Shown piece after piece: positions 10,609 to 21,169 of a stretch of 64,000 nt of DNA. The translations under genes and the position numbers were made by a program. Numbering within the stretch: the first letter of the stretch is position 1; each line of letters starts with the position of its first letter. The stretch is from Strigamia acuminata (Eukaryota > Arthropoda > Chilopoda > Geophilomorpha > Linotaeniidae), in the NCBI GenBank assembly GCA_949358305.1, contig OX442319.1, positions 13,268,001-13,332,000 of the forward strand, given 5' to 3'. The notes beneath the pieces were generated by a model. The model was not told where the DNA came from, did not search any database, and was given only the letters and a program-made list of their open reading frames with translations.

Positions 10609-12928
10609 TCACGGCAATCTACCGGCGCCGGCTTTGTGGAGTTGGAAACAATTGCGGTAGCGTGGGCGACATAGGTGGGTCCGGCAGGGAGCGCACCAGA
10701 AACTGCTCTCGTGGCGTTCTTTGTGGACCTCGCGACACACCACGCATCGACAACTTTTCCCCGCGTGCTCCATTCGATGGACGACGGGTCCAGTAGGTAG
10801 GGCCGCGCGCGAGGCCGTGGTCGTCGTCCTCGTCCTCTCCCGAGCCAAGAGTTGAGCGACAAGTGCCCTTCGGAATTGTAATTGCGATCGATCGCCGCGC
10901 GCGGAGGCTGTGACTTCGCGCATGTTGATTCGGGCGTTGACACACACTGCGGGGAATAAATGGAAAACGACGAGTCGAGATTAAGATTGTAACGATAACA
11001 ATAATGATAATAATCAGAGATTGGGGCCTTGATCCCACCTTGATTCAGCTTTTGAAAGAAGAAGTATCGGTGCCAATAACTGGACCGGCGTCCGATGTGG
11101 AATGAGGAGACGAGTCGGTTCAAGACGTCTACCCAATGAAAATTTTCGATGTAGGACAGTGCGGGCGCCGGACATGCAATATCCACGTTCCTGCCACCGA
11201 TACGACGCAAGACACGGCCGGCCGCTGACAGTGGGTCGACGTTCGTACTGAGCAAACTCACGGTGGTTGTGTCTCGCCACGCAGTGAGCACCAACCGACC
11301 GTTTTGTCGTTGTATGAAATCGCCTACAAAAAAAAAAAAAATGAGAGAGATAGATAGAATAAAAATTAATAATTGAATGAATCAAACGCGCGTTCACGTC
11401 CGAGCAAATGCGTTACCTCTCCGGTTGCCTTGATATCGTCTGAGTGTCGAAAAATCTGATGGCATCTGGGCCGAATTGGCCCGCAGCGTCCCCACGGCCA
11501 TGGTGTTGTGGCGGGTGAAGAGGTGTTCGAATAACACGGCGGACGAAAATCGATTATCGCAGGCGATAGTGTACCCCATGCCGAGATAGTGTCTGGCCAC
11601 GTATACGACGATGCGTCCGAGGACACTACCCGGATACCTAGCAAGTTTGGAGTAAAGCAATCCGAGGTGAAATAGAAAAGGCAATGAATTGACTCACTCT
11701 GGTTCCGGCTCTTCGTCCGGGTCAAAATACATCTTGGTGCGCTTACCCAAGTGCACCTCGTCGTTCAGCACGTAGCCGGTGCCCGCTTCGCACAACGTGA
11801 AAAGTTCAAATCCCCATTTGATGGGTTTGGCCGGTTGGAAGACCTGGAAGAAATTTGCCGAACGAATGAACAAATGTAGACAACTGGATGAATAAATAAA
11901 TAAATGTACGCACTTTTATCTTTGATCGACCTCGAAAGGCGATCATCGACTCGTCAATGCACAGCGTCGTCCTTGGTTGCCGACATGCGCGGAAGCGTTT
12001 GTTGACCAGGTCGGCGAACAAGCGAACTTTCATCGCGCGGTCGTCCTGTTCGCGTTCTTTCAAAAATGACACCCTTTCCGCCGTTGTGCTGCCGCCATCG
12101 GGGCCGCGTGCAGAGCCGGTAACGTGCAACCGTTGGTAGGACGGTTGCGTGCCGTAATGAAGGTACCGCGAAATCTCCTGAAACCTCTTGTGTGTCATGG
12201 CTCGCCCAACGGCCGGTGCACCGAGATCACCGACGTTGCTGCTCGACCAGTAGTGTCGCAATTCGGGTTGTTTGTTGTAGCCGGCCAAGACGTGGATCCC
12301 TAGATATACATAAAACTCATCGAGCGTTAGAGGGCGGACCCGCGCGCGCGCCCTTGTCGCTGTCCCTCTCGGTTGTGGCGGGTGTTGCGGTCGAGACGGA
12401 AGTCGGGGCTGTCGCCCGGCGGCCAGCTCGGCTGCCCTTCTGTCGGCCGCGGTGATACACACTCTCAAAACACTGCGTTGTGGTCCGTGTGCTCCAGCGC
12501 CACTACCGCAAGCCACGGCGACCAACGTCCTTTGTCTAGTTCTCGGACCTCGTGGTCGTTGCATCGAACGCGTCTAAAACGAAAAACATGTATATTATAC
12601 GAACAATCAACCAAAAACGCGTCTGAGAACCCCCGTGAACGACGTGTGCAACGTGTGCGTCAACTTTTCCCAACACCTGTACTCGCGTTCTTCCCACTTC
12701 TTTCTCCTGCTTCGCCTCTCTCCGAATGGCCCGGTTCGTCGCCGTCACGGTGAAGCGGGCCGCCTCGCCGAAGAGTTCCTCGAAATAGTCGAATTCCGAG
12801 CTGGTAGCCACGCATCGGCCGCGATAGCTGGGTGTTTCGCCGTCGAATCCGACGTCCTGTCGGTACCGCGTCGTCGTGGCGGCCCATACGCGCGTGTCGT
12901 TGGGCGTTTTTGGAAAACCGTCCGTCAT
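10609..12928 (-). CDS. piggyBac-superfamily DDE transposase, six exons, apparently intact (633 aa)
   Basis: Exons 12928-12677, 12573-11914, 11843-11698, 11637-11417, 11323-11039 and 10946-10609 join in consistent phases (0,0,2,1,1). piggyBac transposases cut and paste DNA at TTAA sites with three catalytic aspartates. All three are visible: D291 in IDESMIAFRGR, D380 in ACDNRFSS and D492 in HWVDVLNRL (the family usually has GVD there). The N-terminal part has the EFDYFEELF...TNRA pattern and the LRHYWSS and RFQEISRYLHYG signatures. A C-terminal Cys/His-rich zinc-binding domain (about 582-630: CRCVVC, WCAPC, HLC) is complete. An Arg/Pro-rich insert of about 80 residues precedes the core. Five introns are unusual for an autonomous transposon and recall domesticated PGBD-type genes. 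No stop or frameshift is seen. Confidence 0.93.
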
Positions 12929-14034
12929 GGACCTAGGCAAAACAAAACAAAACAAAAAAACAAAAAAGTAAAACAAAAAAAAAGTAAAGTAAAGTAAAGT
13001 AAGTACGGACGAACGAGAAAATTTTGCAGTGGAAATAGCGCGGGTGGCTATTTGCATTGGTATTTCAGGGAAAATAGGATGCAGGATATTCCCACGATAT
13101 GTATATGCATTATTGCGACAACATTTGGTGCACCTTTCTTCGCGATTTACCAGAGTCGATCGAGTAGATCTTTTAACAAACCTCCGAGAAGGGTTGGACA
13201 CGGGTATCTGATAATAGGGGGTTCGGGTTTGCAAATAACGCGCGGTCATTGAATGGCGCGCGGGTTGGTGCGCGTGTGCGTGGATGAAGATTGACACGTT
13301 ATCAAAACGTAATCGTTGTCACGTGCTGGGAACGTGATTAAAGGGGAAGCAATGGCACACGTGTTATCCTTCCTTCCCCCTTGAAATACCGATGCGTTTT
13401 AAATTTCATCACGGGTTTAAATGGTAAATGATGCCAATCTTCATTTAAATTTAGAGTAAAATACAAATTATGTTAGCTTTTGAATGCAACTGGTGAAAAT
13501 ATCTACCCACGCTATTTTCGTCAAATATTTCTCTCGAAATATCTGTGGGAGCAAGATGGTGACAATTACACCGCTTGTGGTTCCCGTCTGTGTCCGTCCG
13601 CGAACATGGCGCTCGCTCGTCGACATACCTGCTTAATTCGATGGATAAGCCGGTTGATAGACCGGTTGATTCAATTTTCTTCCTCTTTTTCTCGCTGGAA
13701 AAGTACTTGGCAGTTGACCAACTACTCGCTGCCACGCCGTCGTCGTGCGAACGCGTGTAGGATGAACCGAGGGATGATGGGAAACCACGGGGCTTTCACA
13801 AGGCTCGCACGGTCGAGAGGCGAGTATGGAAATCGGACGCGCGTGTATATAATCAACCGCGCGTGCGTGTGCAATTTTACACAACAACAATTTATGTGCT
13901 GAAAATTTTGTTAAACGCATGGATAAATAAACAAAACAAAACAAAACAATGCGAAACGGGGTGCGTGTTTGTTTATTCGAAACCGCAAATGAAAAATAAA
14001 AAATAGAAAAGAAAATCTGACAAACTGTGCCGTT
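12929..14034. other. 5' region of the transposase gene
   Basis: An intron with a long T-rich tract (minus strand) ends in an acceptor just before the transposase ATG, so a non-coding first exon should lie here. An imperfect palindrome is at 13031-13055. A TATA-containing block occurs at 13840-13865 on the minus strand. Several open frames at 13450-13950 have no supporting features. Confidence 0.4.
13840..13865 (-). promoter_or_regulatory. Candidate TATA promoter of the transposase gene
   Basis: The minus strand reads CACGCGCGGTTG, then ATTATATACACGCG. The same two blocks, without the ATTA spacer, occur at 6576-6597 upstream of another minus-strand gene. The shared arrangement suggests a common promoter design within the cluster. 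Confidence 0.35.
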
Positions 14035-15750
14035 TCACGGATTGGCACGCGTGTCTTTCAAATCGTCAACAAAATACCGCGGGCGATCCACATTAGCCAG
14101 GAAAAAGTCTGCGTGGTCCCGATCGATGTCCTCGATCTTAGAGATCAATCGGGTCAGAAATTCGGGAATTGCGACCGCTGTCATGAAAGTTTCAATTCCG
14201 TGTGGTCCCCACGTCTGCGCATACTGTGTTTTTATGGGCAGGTCCGTGCTTATTTTCTTTATAATAGAATGAGCAAAACGTTTGCACTGAAATGTAAATG
14301 AGCAAAATTCAATCGAACGAAAGAAAAGAACAAACAAACAAACAAACAAACAAACAAACAAACAAACAAACAAACAAACAAACAAACAAACAAAAACATA
14401 TAAAAATAATAAAAAATCTATAGTCTGTACCAGTTCTTCGTCTTGGATCAGTAAATCGTGTCGGTTGGTCGACATGGACGATTGCTTCGGGGCACCTTTG
14501 TCAAAGAGGTTCATCCGCCAACTTTTAACCTTTCCATTGAGTACGTCTGCGACGTGTTGGAAGCAGATGTTGAAGTGTTTGGTGAGATTTTGCTCAATCG
14601 AGTAAGTGGAGTACCTGTGTAAAATAATTAAAACTAGTTTAGCAAAAAATGAACAAGCGAATTAGACTACGGTGTGGCCAAAAAAATTATAGTTAATTAC
14701 AGAATAAAATGAAAGAAAACACTCACCGCAGTTTCGTGATAGGAGCGGGAGAAATTTTACGACAACCGCTACAAAAGAACTTGGTGTAGCTTTTCCGGTT
14801 GGTCCATGTCCGCCCCACACATTCTTCGTGTACCGAAGAGGAACACGATTTGCAACTCAGTCGCGGACTAGTCGACTCCGCGCAGTAAACACTGTCGCAT
14901 TTGCTTCCCGTGATGTCTCGTTTCTCGCGATACAAGGCTGTCTGAAATTTCAGTCAAACACGAACCACCAAATTAATGAGAGCAGCGGAAAGGATCCCTT
15001 TCCTTTACCTTGAACGGATCCGGTTTGTCATTGTCCGGCGACGACGACGACGACGACGACGATGGCGACGACTTTGTAGTGGGAGTCGGCCCGCGTCCAC
15101 GTATTTGTTTAGCCTCACGTTCGCGTTTGCTCTTCGCAATGCTAGCGATTAGACCGCAATCGCGCTTCATCCCGCGTCCAGGAGCGGTGCCGCGACCATG
15201 TCCGACGCGACCGCCGTCGTTTCCACCGTTTCCATCGCCTTCGCCTTCGCCTTCGTCTTCGTCTTCGCCTTCGTCTTCGTCGTCTTCGATGTCGCTACTG
15301 TCATCGTCGTCGGGTCGTGTCTTCCCGAACAAAAACTCTAGGGCCCGAGCTTGTCGATTCAAATCGATGGGTTGCTGAAATAAAACAAACAAACAAACAA
15401 ACAGACGGACAATCGATCAGTCTAGTTGCCCGGGCAGGTCCTTGGGGCGAGACACTCACGTTCTTCTCCCATTGCGTGTATCCTTCTCGCAACAACTTCA
15501 TGGTCTTTGGTGTTACCACGATTGCCTAGAGAGAGAAAATGTCAATGACAAATAAACCGAATTGTTTTTCCCTCACCTCGTCACCCTTCTTCTTCTTCTC
15601 GTTCCCTTGCTGTTGTCGAGCACCACTGTGGTGGGGAGGGGTATCACCTCCTCTCTTCGTGCCCTTCCCACTTAGCTTCAGAAATGTGGGCAGTACGTCG
15701 AATCTGAAGAGTTGCAATGGCCTGTGCGCAGTCGAAATAACTCGAAACAT
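14035..15750 (-). CDS. Six-exon PHD-finger protein (419 aa or longer)
   Basis: Exons 15750-15577, 15525-15460, 15374-15009, 14941-14727, 14614-14431 and 14286-14035 join in phase. Residues 81-202 hold an acidic Asp/Glu/Gly run, then an Arg/Gly-rich stretch and a Ser run. Residues 217-262 show C-x4-C-x9-C-x2-C-x4-H-x2-C-x15-C-x2-C, the C4HC3 pattern of a PHD-type zinc finger, which in known proteins reads histone tails. The last two exons code for a helical domain I do not recognise. The frame is open upstream of the chosen ATG as far as the copia insertion at 15812, so the true 5' part may have been displaced by the retroelements. A polyadenylation signal lies near 13973-13978. Confidence 0.7.
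14330..14394. repeat. (CAAA)n microsatellite
   Basis: A long AAAC/CAAA run inside the last intron of the PHD-finger gene. Read on the gene's strand it is a GTTT pyrimidine-rich tract. Confidence 0.95.
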
Positions 15751-15811
15751 CGTTTTGGCTGGGCGGATAAATCGGACACGCGTCCGCCATCTTTTATTAC
15801 AAAAGTAAGTG

Positions 15812-16169
15812 TGTTACATAAAAGCCTGGTTCGAGGCTAAACGCCCTCGATCTCAAACACAATGAAATCACAGAACAAATCATTGTTTCAATACACTGAC
15901 TTGTTCTTTGCAGAAAGACAAAACTAATGGATAAAATAAACAGAACAACATAAACAATAAGTGCTCATTTGAGCAGATGACAGGTTGTGTGTGTTGTCAC
16001 GTAATAGGAGTCGGTTGCGGTACAAAACCAGCATTGGGATTAAAAATCAGAATCAACCGACTGCGATACGGGACATCAACATGGCAACACACTGATTGCA
16101 TTTAACCACAATATGCAATCTGATAATCTACGCGGATGCGAGGACAAACAGGAAAACGGCAACCTAACA
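15812..16169 (-). repeat. Copia 3' LTR (~358 bp)
   Basis: On the minus strand it begins TGTTAGG next to the polypurine tract and ends TGTAACA, the usual TG...CA form. The outer flank is AAGTG on the plus strand, a candidate 5-bp target duplication, but no matching copy is found on the other side of the composite. Confidence 0.72.
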
Positions 16170-16186
16170 AATCCCCCTTCGTTTAG

Positions 16187-19100
16187 CTATTTGTCAATTA
16201 CAAAGATGTATTCGCATAGCGCGTTCAATCTGGATTTAGCTAACCATTTCGTCAGAATATCCGCGACATTTAATTCGCCGGAAACATGCTCGATTGAAAA
16301 CGTTCCTTTCTCAAACCAATCTCTAACGAAATGGAGCTTCACGTCTATATGTTTGTTTGCCCTGTTCTCGATCCTATTCTTACAGTATTGGATAGCCGGC
16401 TGGCTATCCGCAAAAACGCAGGGCGTATTTCGCTCGAGACAAAACATTATCTTTGCATCGTAAAGGCGCTCGAGCCAAATAACTTCTTTCACCCCATCGA
16501 CCACGGCGAGAAATTCGCTCTCCATGATCGACAGGGAGGTCATCGATTGTTTGTGGCAATTCCACGAAATGGGAATGCCACCCATATAGACAATATGTCC
16601 CCCAAAGCTTCGTCGTCTGTCTTGATCCAGGGCAAACGACGCGTCGGTGTAAACTGTCAAATTCTCGTTTTTACAGTTCGATAAGTTAATCGAATAATTC
16701 GACGTGGTGGCCAAATATCGCAGGACCTGCAGTAACATATTGACATGGCGCGTTGAATGCGTCTCGTTATACTGGGAAAGCACTATTACTGAAAACAGTA
16801 TGTCGGGTCTGGTTCGGCTGGCGATGAACAACAGACTTCCGACCAGAGATCTGTACGGGAATGAGGTGTCGACTTTTTCTCCGGTTCTTACACCTTGAAT
16901 CATGGTTCCCGGGGTTACTGGAACCTTTACTCGATGGCACGAGTCAATCCCGTACGCTTTACAAAGCTTTTCAATATATTTCCGTTGGTGGATTTTAATC
17001 ATGCCCCCGGACCTATCAAACTCGATTCCTAAAAGTAAAGTTACGGGTCCCAGACTCACTACTTCAAACGATTCCCGTAACCACTTCAAAACGCATTGTT
17101 CCACATAGTCATCCTTCGAGAATAGCACGATATCGTCCACGTAGAAGATGACTATCGCGTCGTTGTCTAGGGCATAGACACAGTTTAAACCCAACAACGG
17201 TTGAAAGCCCAATTCAAGTAGTCGTATGTGGAGGACCTGGTACCACATACGACCGGACTGGTGTAATCCATAAAGTGCTTTTAAAAGCATCCAGCATTTA
17301 TGCTTATTATGGGCGGTACGATATCCCTTGGGGATCTCCATGTACTGTACCGTATCGAGGTCCCCGTAAAGGTACGCGGCCTTGATATCCAGGTGTAAAT
17401 CCCGCCATCCCTTGAGTATCACCGAAGTGCAAAAGAACACTATCACTAGCACGAAGTTGACGACGGGGGAGAACACCTCCGTAAAGTCAACTCCGGGCTT
17501 TTGCTTAAAGCCCTGTGCGACGAGTCGGGCTCGGTAGCGTTGGATAACACCCGTGTGGTCGCGCTTCATTTTGTATATCCATTTCGATCCCAAGAGAGTC
17601 GTACCCTCATCTAAAGTTGTTTTGTCAACTTCCTTGTAAACCGTTCTTTCGTCGAACACATCAATTTCCTCTCTCATGGCTTTTATCCAATCAGGACGCT
17701 TGATGTGGTACATGGCTTCTTCGTAGGTTTCTGGCTCGACGGCACAGAAACCTGCAAACCCTAACGGTTCACCGTCCCCCTCTAATGTCTTAAAGTCAAA
17801 TAAGGTCGCATCATATGCGTACCCTTCTTCATCGCACCACCGTGCGATATCAACTCGACTTCTTATCTTGTCCTTTAAGGGCGTGATGTAAACAACATCT
17901 ACTTGTCCCGCCGTCGCTCCGTCTTTACGGACGGATGCGCGTCGTTCCCATTCCGCCATATTTAACGGCAGTAGTTCCGGATGTAACATCACGTTCCCTT
18001 GCTTTTTCTTTGATCGTGATCCACGCCGTGTTTGAATCCCAGGAGGAATTTCAGGTTCCCCATCATTGTCAGGATAGATGTTGAAGTAATTCACATCATC
18101 CCCCTTCGCCCCACCAATTTCTTCAACAGGCTCATCCTCTGTATCCCCGTCCCCAAGAATAGGGTTCCCCTCAACGGGCATGAGTGGGGGTTGCCGAGCT
18201 GCCTGTTTAGCGACTGGCCTCAATTCAGGTCTAAGAGTAGGCTTTGGGGTCGTGGGCAATGCGGGTTTCACTTTTTGTTGCGGAACAGGCTGTGGAACTT
18301 CCTGTATCGCAGGAGGGGGTTCCGGAATCTCCGGAACTTCTAGGACCTCCGGGATCCCCGGAGCCTCCTGAATTATCGGGTCGCCAGCAACACTGTCATC
18401 GTCAGAAAATGACCCATTGAACGAGTCCGAACTCGAAGTATCAAAGTCATTCTCCAATTCAGGCGACGTGGCCGTCCCTAATTCAAACCAGAAATTGTTT
18501 TCAAAAATTTTGACGTGTTTAGATAAAAACACCTGATTTTTATTCGGATCCCAAATTCTATAGCCGCGTGTAGAAGCGGCGTATCCAATTAATGCCCCAG
18601 CCCATGCCCTGTCTTGTAATTTCCCACCCCGAGTCTGAGATGGGATATGGACATAAGTCAATGAGCCAATGCACTTGACATGGCGAAGGGACAATTTCTT
18701 ATCATAAAACACAGAATAAGGTGTTTTTCCCCCAATTCCCGTATGTGGAAAACGGTTTTTCAGATATACAACTGAAACGGCAAGCTCTGCCCATAAAGTG
18801 GCGGGAAATTTATTCTCAAAAAGAAGTGCCCGAGTACCATTAAGAATGGTACGGTTCGCCCGTTCGGCGACCGAATTCATTTCTGGGCTGTATGCATTAG
18901 TCCTCATACACTTAAGCCCAATTGTCGCCACATAAGCGTCCCATTGTCTAGATATGAATTCCCCTCCATTATCGGTTTTTATGGCCTTTACCTTCTTAGA
19001 GGTCGTTCGCTCAACTTCAAGTAGCCACCGCTTGAAATGTCCTAAAACGTCACTTTTCCGTTTCATGATAATTATCCACATAAAGCGGGAAAAATCATCG

Positions 19101-21070
19101 ATGAGAATGAGATAATAGTACGCCCCACCCAACGTTTGAACTGGAGCGGGGCCCCACACGTCTAAGTGTACTATTTCCAAAATGCTTTTTGTCGTAATTC
19201 CAATTATTGGGGGAAAACTAGCACGTGTGCTCTTCGCCCTGGCGCAAAAATCACACGTCGACAACTCCTTATTCGAGAGTTTCAGCCCAAAAACATCAGT
19301 TGACTTCTCTAAACCCGCAATTCCCTTTGCATTTAAATGCCCTAAGCGGGAGTGCCAAATGTCCATAGTTTGGGCCTTGTCTTTCTTGTCAAAAGTTTTA
19401 ACCCCATTAGTAGAATTGTTCCCATTCTCTGCTTTGTCTGCTTTGTTCTGCACAATTGAACTTGCCTCCTTAGAGGCATTGGCAGTCTTTGCCTTGATTT
19501 TATTTGAAACATTCGCTTGCGCATTAGTCGTAACTTTCGCAGGCGCGTTGTTCGCAACACTCGCTTGCCCCTTTATCGCTGGTGCAGGTTTCCCTGACTC
19601 ACTCGAATTTTGGGTTAATGCGTCCTTAAAACTAGGGTATGTTAGTATCGAATTTACAACTTCATCGCCTTTTATAAGCGGACTAGAAGACACTGTCGCA
19701 GCCTGTTGCGCAGGTAATGCGGCAGTGTTCACAGGAGAAATACGACAATTGACCTTATACATCCGATCACTCGTGCGTTCCGCAGTGATGGAAGGGTCAT
19801 CAATTTTGTCGTTATAAATAACCATTTTGCCATTTTTGATCATGGTCGTTGCCCCAGCTTCATCCGTGCGACCCAACGAAATCAAATTCTTCCTAAAGTT
19901 GGGTGCATAAAATACATTTTGCAATGTAAGTGCACGGGTGCGGGTTCTGTAAATCGATGTCAATGTCACATTTCCTATTCCTTCGATTCTCGACTTTCCT
20001 TCTCCCTGTTGCACGTGGCCAGTTAATGGCTTGAAGTCGGAGAACCAGTCTTTGTTGAAGGAGAAATGGTCCGTCGCCCCTGTGTCGACGTACCATTGCG
20101 AATCATAATTCGCGTGAGACACGTGGGAAGCCGGCACAGGGGGTTGTTGTTGAAGCCAAACCGCCGCTGAGTAATAAGAAACTGGAGAGTCACTAAATAT
20201 GTCAGCCTGAGTGACAGTGGCCTTTTGTTGGCCCCTTCCACGCCCCTTTCCACGTGGGTTGCCTCTAAACTGTCCAGTTTGGTTCCCTTTTGCAGGAAAT
20301 TGCTGTTTCGGCGGAGTAGGGCATTCGCGGGCGAAGTGGCCCGTCCCACCGCAAGTAAAACAGATGCGTGGGCCGCCGGGTGCATTTCCACCACGTCCGC
20401 GATGTCTTCCGCCTTGGTTAAAGAAGGCACCAGTGTTCTCCAATGGCGCCTTGGAAGGCACGCCAAACTCGTCGGTTGTTACATGTAGGCGGTTGTATTC
20501 GCCTACTAGGCGTTCCTTGACCGCTGCTGCCGTGAACTCCGTGTCACCCCAGTGATAAACCGTCTGCTTGACCGGTTCGTATTGGGGTGGCAGCAGGTCA
20601 AGATATTGAAAGGCGTGAAACTCATCAGAAATTTGAATCTTGACATCTGCAAGCTGTACTACTTTCCGGTCAACACGTGCGGTGAAAACAAACATCTCTT
20701 CGTTTTCATGCAACCGCATGTCCAAAAATTCCCTGCGAAGACGGGCTTTACGTGCCCGGGTCGTGGGCTGGTAGGCAGCTTTCAGTGCCTCCCACACCTC
20801 TTTAGCAGTGGCCTGGGCGACCGCCACGACCTGTTGGGCCTCGCCGCAAGCCAAACAAATGGTGGAGCGAGCCCTTTCTTCGCCTTTCTCGAAATCCCTT
20901 GTCTCTCGAAACGGTGATCCGGCCGGCGGCTCTTTCGTCTTGCCGGTCACGTGGCCCCAAACTCCGTACGATTGGAGGAGGAGCTGGACTTGTACGCTCC
21001 AAGTCGGGTAGTTGGTTCCGTCCAACTTTCTCACGTCCTTGTAATCGTCGTGGCGCTCATATGACGCCAT
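16187..21070 (-). CDS. Copia gag-pol polyprotein (1,627 aa, intact)
   Basis: A single reading frame from the ATG at 21070 (the frame is open upstream, but MASYER... is the usual gag start for the family). In order: gag domain; CCHC zinc knuckle CFTCGGTGHFAREC (about 235-248); aspartic protease with DTGATDHF (about 325); pre-integrase zinc region with HSRLGHLN (about 570); integrase DDE core at LDVWG, TDNGGEF and SVAERAN (about 635, 696, 733); reverse transcriptase with YVDD (about 1308); RNase H with VYTDAS (about 1470); and the ADILTK end motif. The order integrase before reverse transcriptase defines Ty1/copia. All catalytic motifs are present and no break is seen. Confidence 0.96.
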   Translation of the reverse strand: MASYERHDDYKDVRKLDGTNYPTWSVQVQLLLQSYGVWGHVTGKTKEPPAGSPFRETRDFEKGEERARSTICLACGEAQQVVAVAQATAKEVWEALKAAYQPTTRARKARLRREFLDMRLHENEEMFVFTARVDRKVVQLADVKIQISDEFHAFQYLDLLPPQYEPVKQTVYHWGDTEFTAAAVKERLVGEYNRLHVTTDEFGVPSKAPLENTGAFFNQGGRHRGRGGNAPGGPRICFTCGGTGHFARECPTPPKQQFPAKGNQTGQFRGNPRGKGRGRGQQKATVTQADIFSDSPVSYYSAAVWLQQQPPVPASHVSHANYDSQWYVDTGATDHFSFNKDWFSDFKPLTGHVQQGEGKSRIEGIGNVTLTSIYRTRTRALTLQNVFYAPNFRKNLISLGRTDEAGATTMIKNGKMVIYNDKIDDPSITAERTSDRMYKVNCRISPVNTAALPAQQAATVSSSPLIKGDEVVNSILTYPSFKDALTQNSSESGKPAPAIKGQASVANNAPAKVTTNAQANVSNKIKAKTANASKEASSIVQNKADKAENGNNSTNGVKTFDKKDKAQTMDIWHSRLGHLNAKGIAGLEKSTDVFGLKLSNKELSTCDFCARAKSTRASFPPIIGITTKSILEIVHLDVWGPAPVQTLGGAYYYLILIDDFSRFMWIIIMKRKSDVLGHFKRWLLEVERTTSKKVKAIKTDNGGEFISRQWDAYVATIGLKCMRTNAYSPEMNSVAERANRTILNGTRALLFENKFPATLWAELAVSVVYLKNRFPHTGIGGKTPYSVFYDKKLSLRHVKCIGSLTYVHIPSQTRGGKLQDRAWAGALIGYAASTRGYRIWDPNKNQVFLSKHVKIFENNFWFELGTATSPELENDFDTSSSDSFNGSFSDDDSVAGDPIIQEAPGIPEVLEVPEIPEPPPAIQEVPQPVPQQKVKPALPTTPKPTLRPELRPVAKQAARQPPLMPVEGNPILGDGDTEDEPVEEIGGAKGDDVNYFNIYPDNDGEPEIPPGIQTRRGSRSKKKQGNVMLHPELLPLNMAEWERRASVRKDGATAGQVDVVYITPLKDKIRSRVDIARWCDEEGYAYDATLFDFKTLEGDGEPLGFAGFCAVEPETYEEAMYHIKRPDWIKAMREEIDVFDERTVYKEVDKTTLDEGTTLLGSKWIYKMKRDHTGVIQRYRARLVAQGFKQKPGVDFTEVFSPVVNFVLVIVFFCTSVILKGWRDLHLDIKAAYLYGDLDTVQYMEIPKGYRTAHNKHKCWMLLKALYGLHQSGRMWYQVLHIRLLELGFQPLLGLNCVYALDNDAIVIFYVDDIVLFSKDDYVEQCVLKWLRESFEVVSLGPVTLLLGIEFDRSGGMIKIHQRKYIEKLCKAYGIDSCHRVKVPVTPGTMIQGVRTGEKVDTSFPYRSLVGSLLFIASRTRPDILFSVIVLSQYNETHSTRHVNMLLQVLRYLATTSNYSINLSNCKNENLTVYTDASFALDQDRRRSFGGHIVYMGGIPISWNCHKQSMTSLSIMESEFLAVVDGVKEVIWLERLYDAKIMFCLERNTPCVFADSQPAIQYCKNRIENRANKHIDVKLHFVRDWFEKGTFSIEHVSGELNVADILTKWLAKSRLNALCEYIFVIDK

Positions 21071-21169
21071 TACTAAAAATTTGCGACGAAATTCAGTGAA
21101 AAAACCGAAGCACAAATTACACAAATCACGTAAATTCGTCGCACGGATGCACAAATAGCCCCCAAAAGT

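Larger units (their letters stand above)
15812..21169 (-). mobile_element. Ty1/copia LTR retrotransposon lacking its 5' LTR
   Basis: On the minus strand the order is leader, one intact gag-pol reading frame, a purine-rich tract (GAAGGGGGAT, about 16170-16180) and a 3' LTR (16169-15812). The 5' LTR is absent: just upstream of the leader the sequence changes directly to the LTR of the neighbouring gypsy element. A short primer-site-like TGGGGGCT, the complement of a tRNA-Pro 3' end, sits a few bases inside that junction. The coding part looks young, with no stops over 4.9 kb. Confidence 0.92.

Noticed and set aside
14330-14394. Cys/Leu/Phe/Val repeat as a membrane segment of the PHD-finger protein
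   Set aside because: It is the (CAAA)n microsatellite inside an intron; donor and acceptor on both sides keep the frame.
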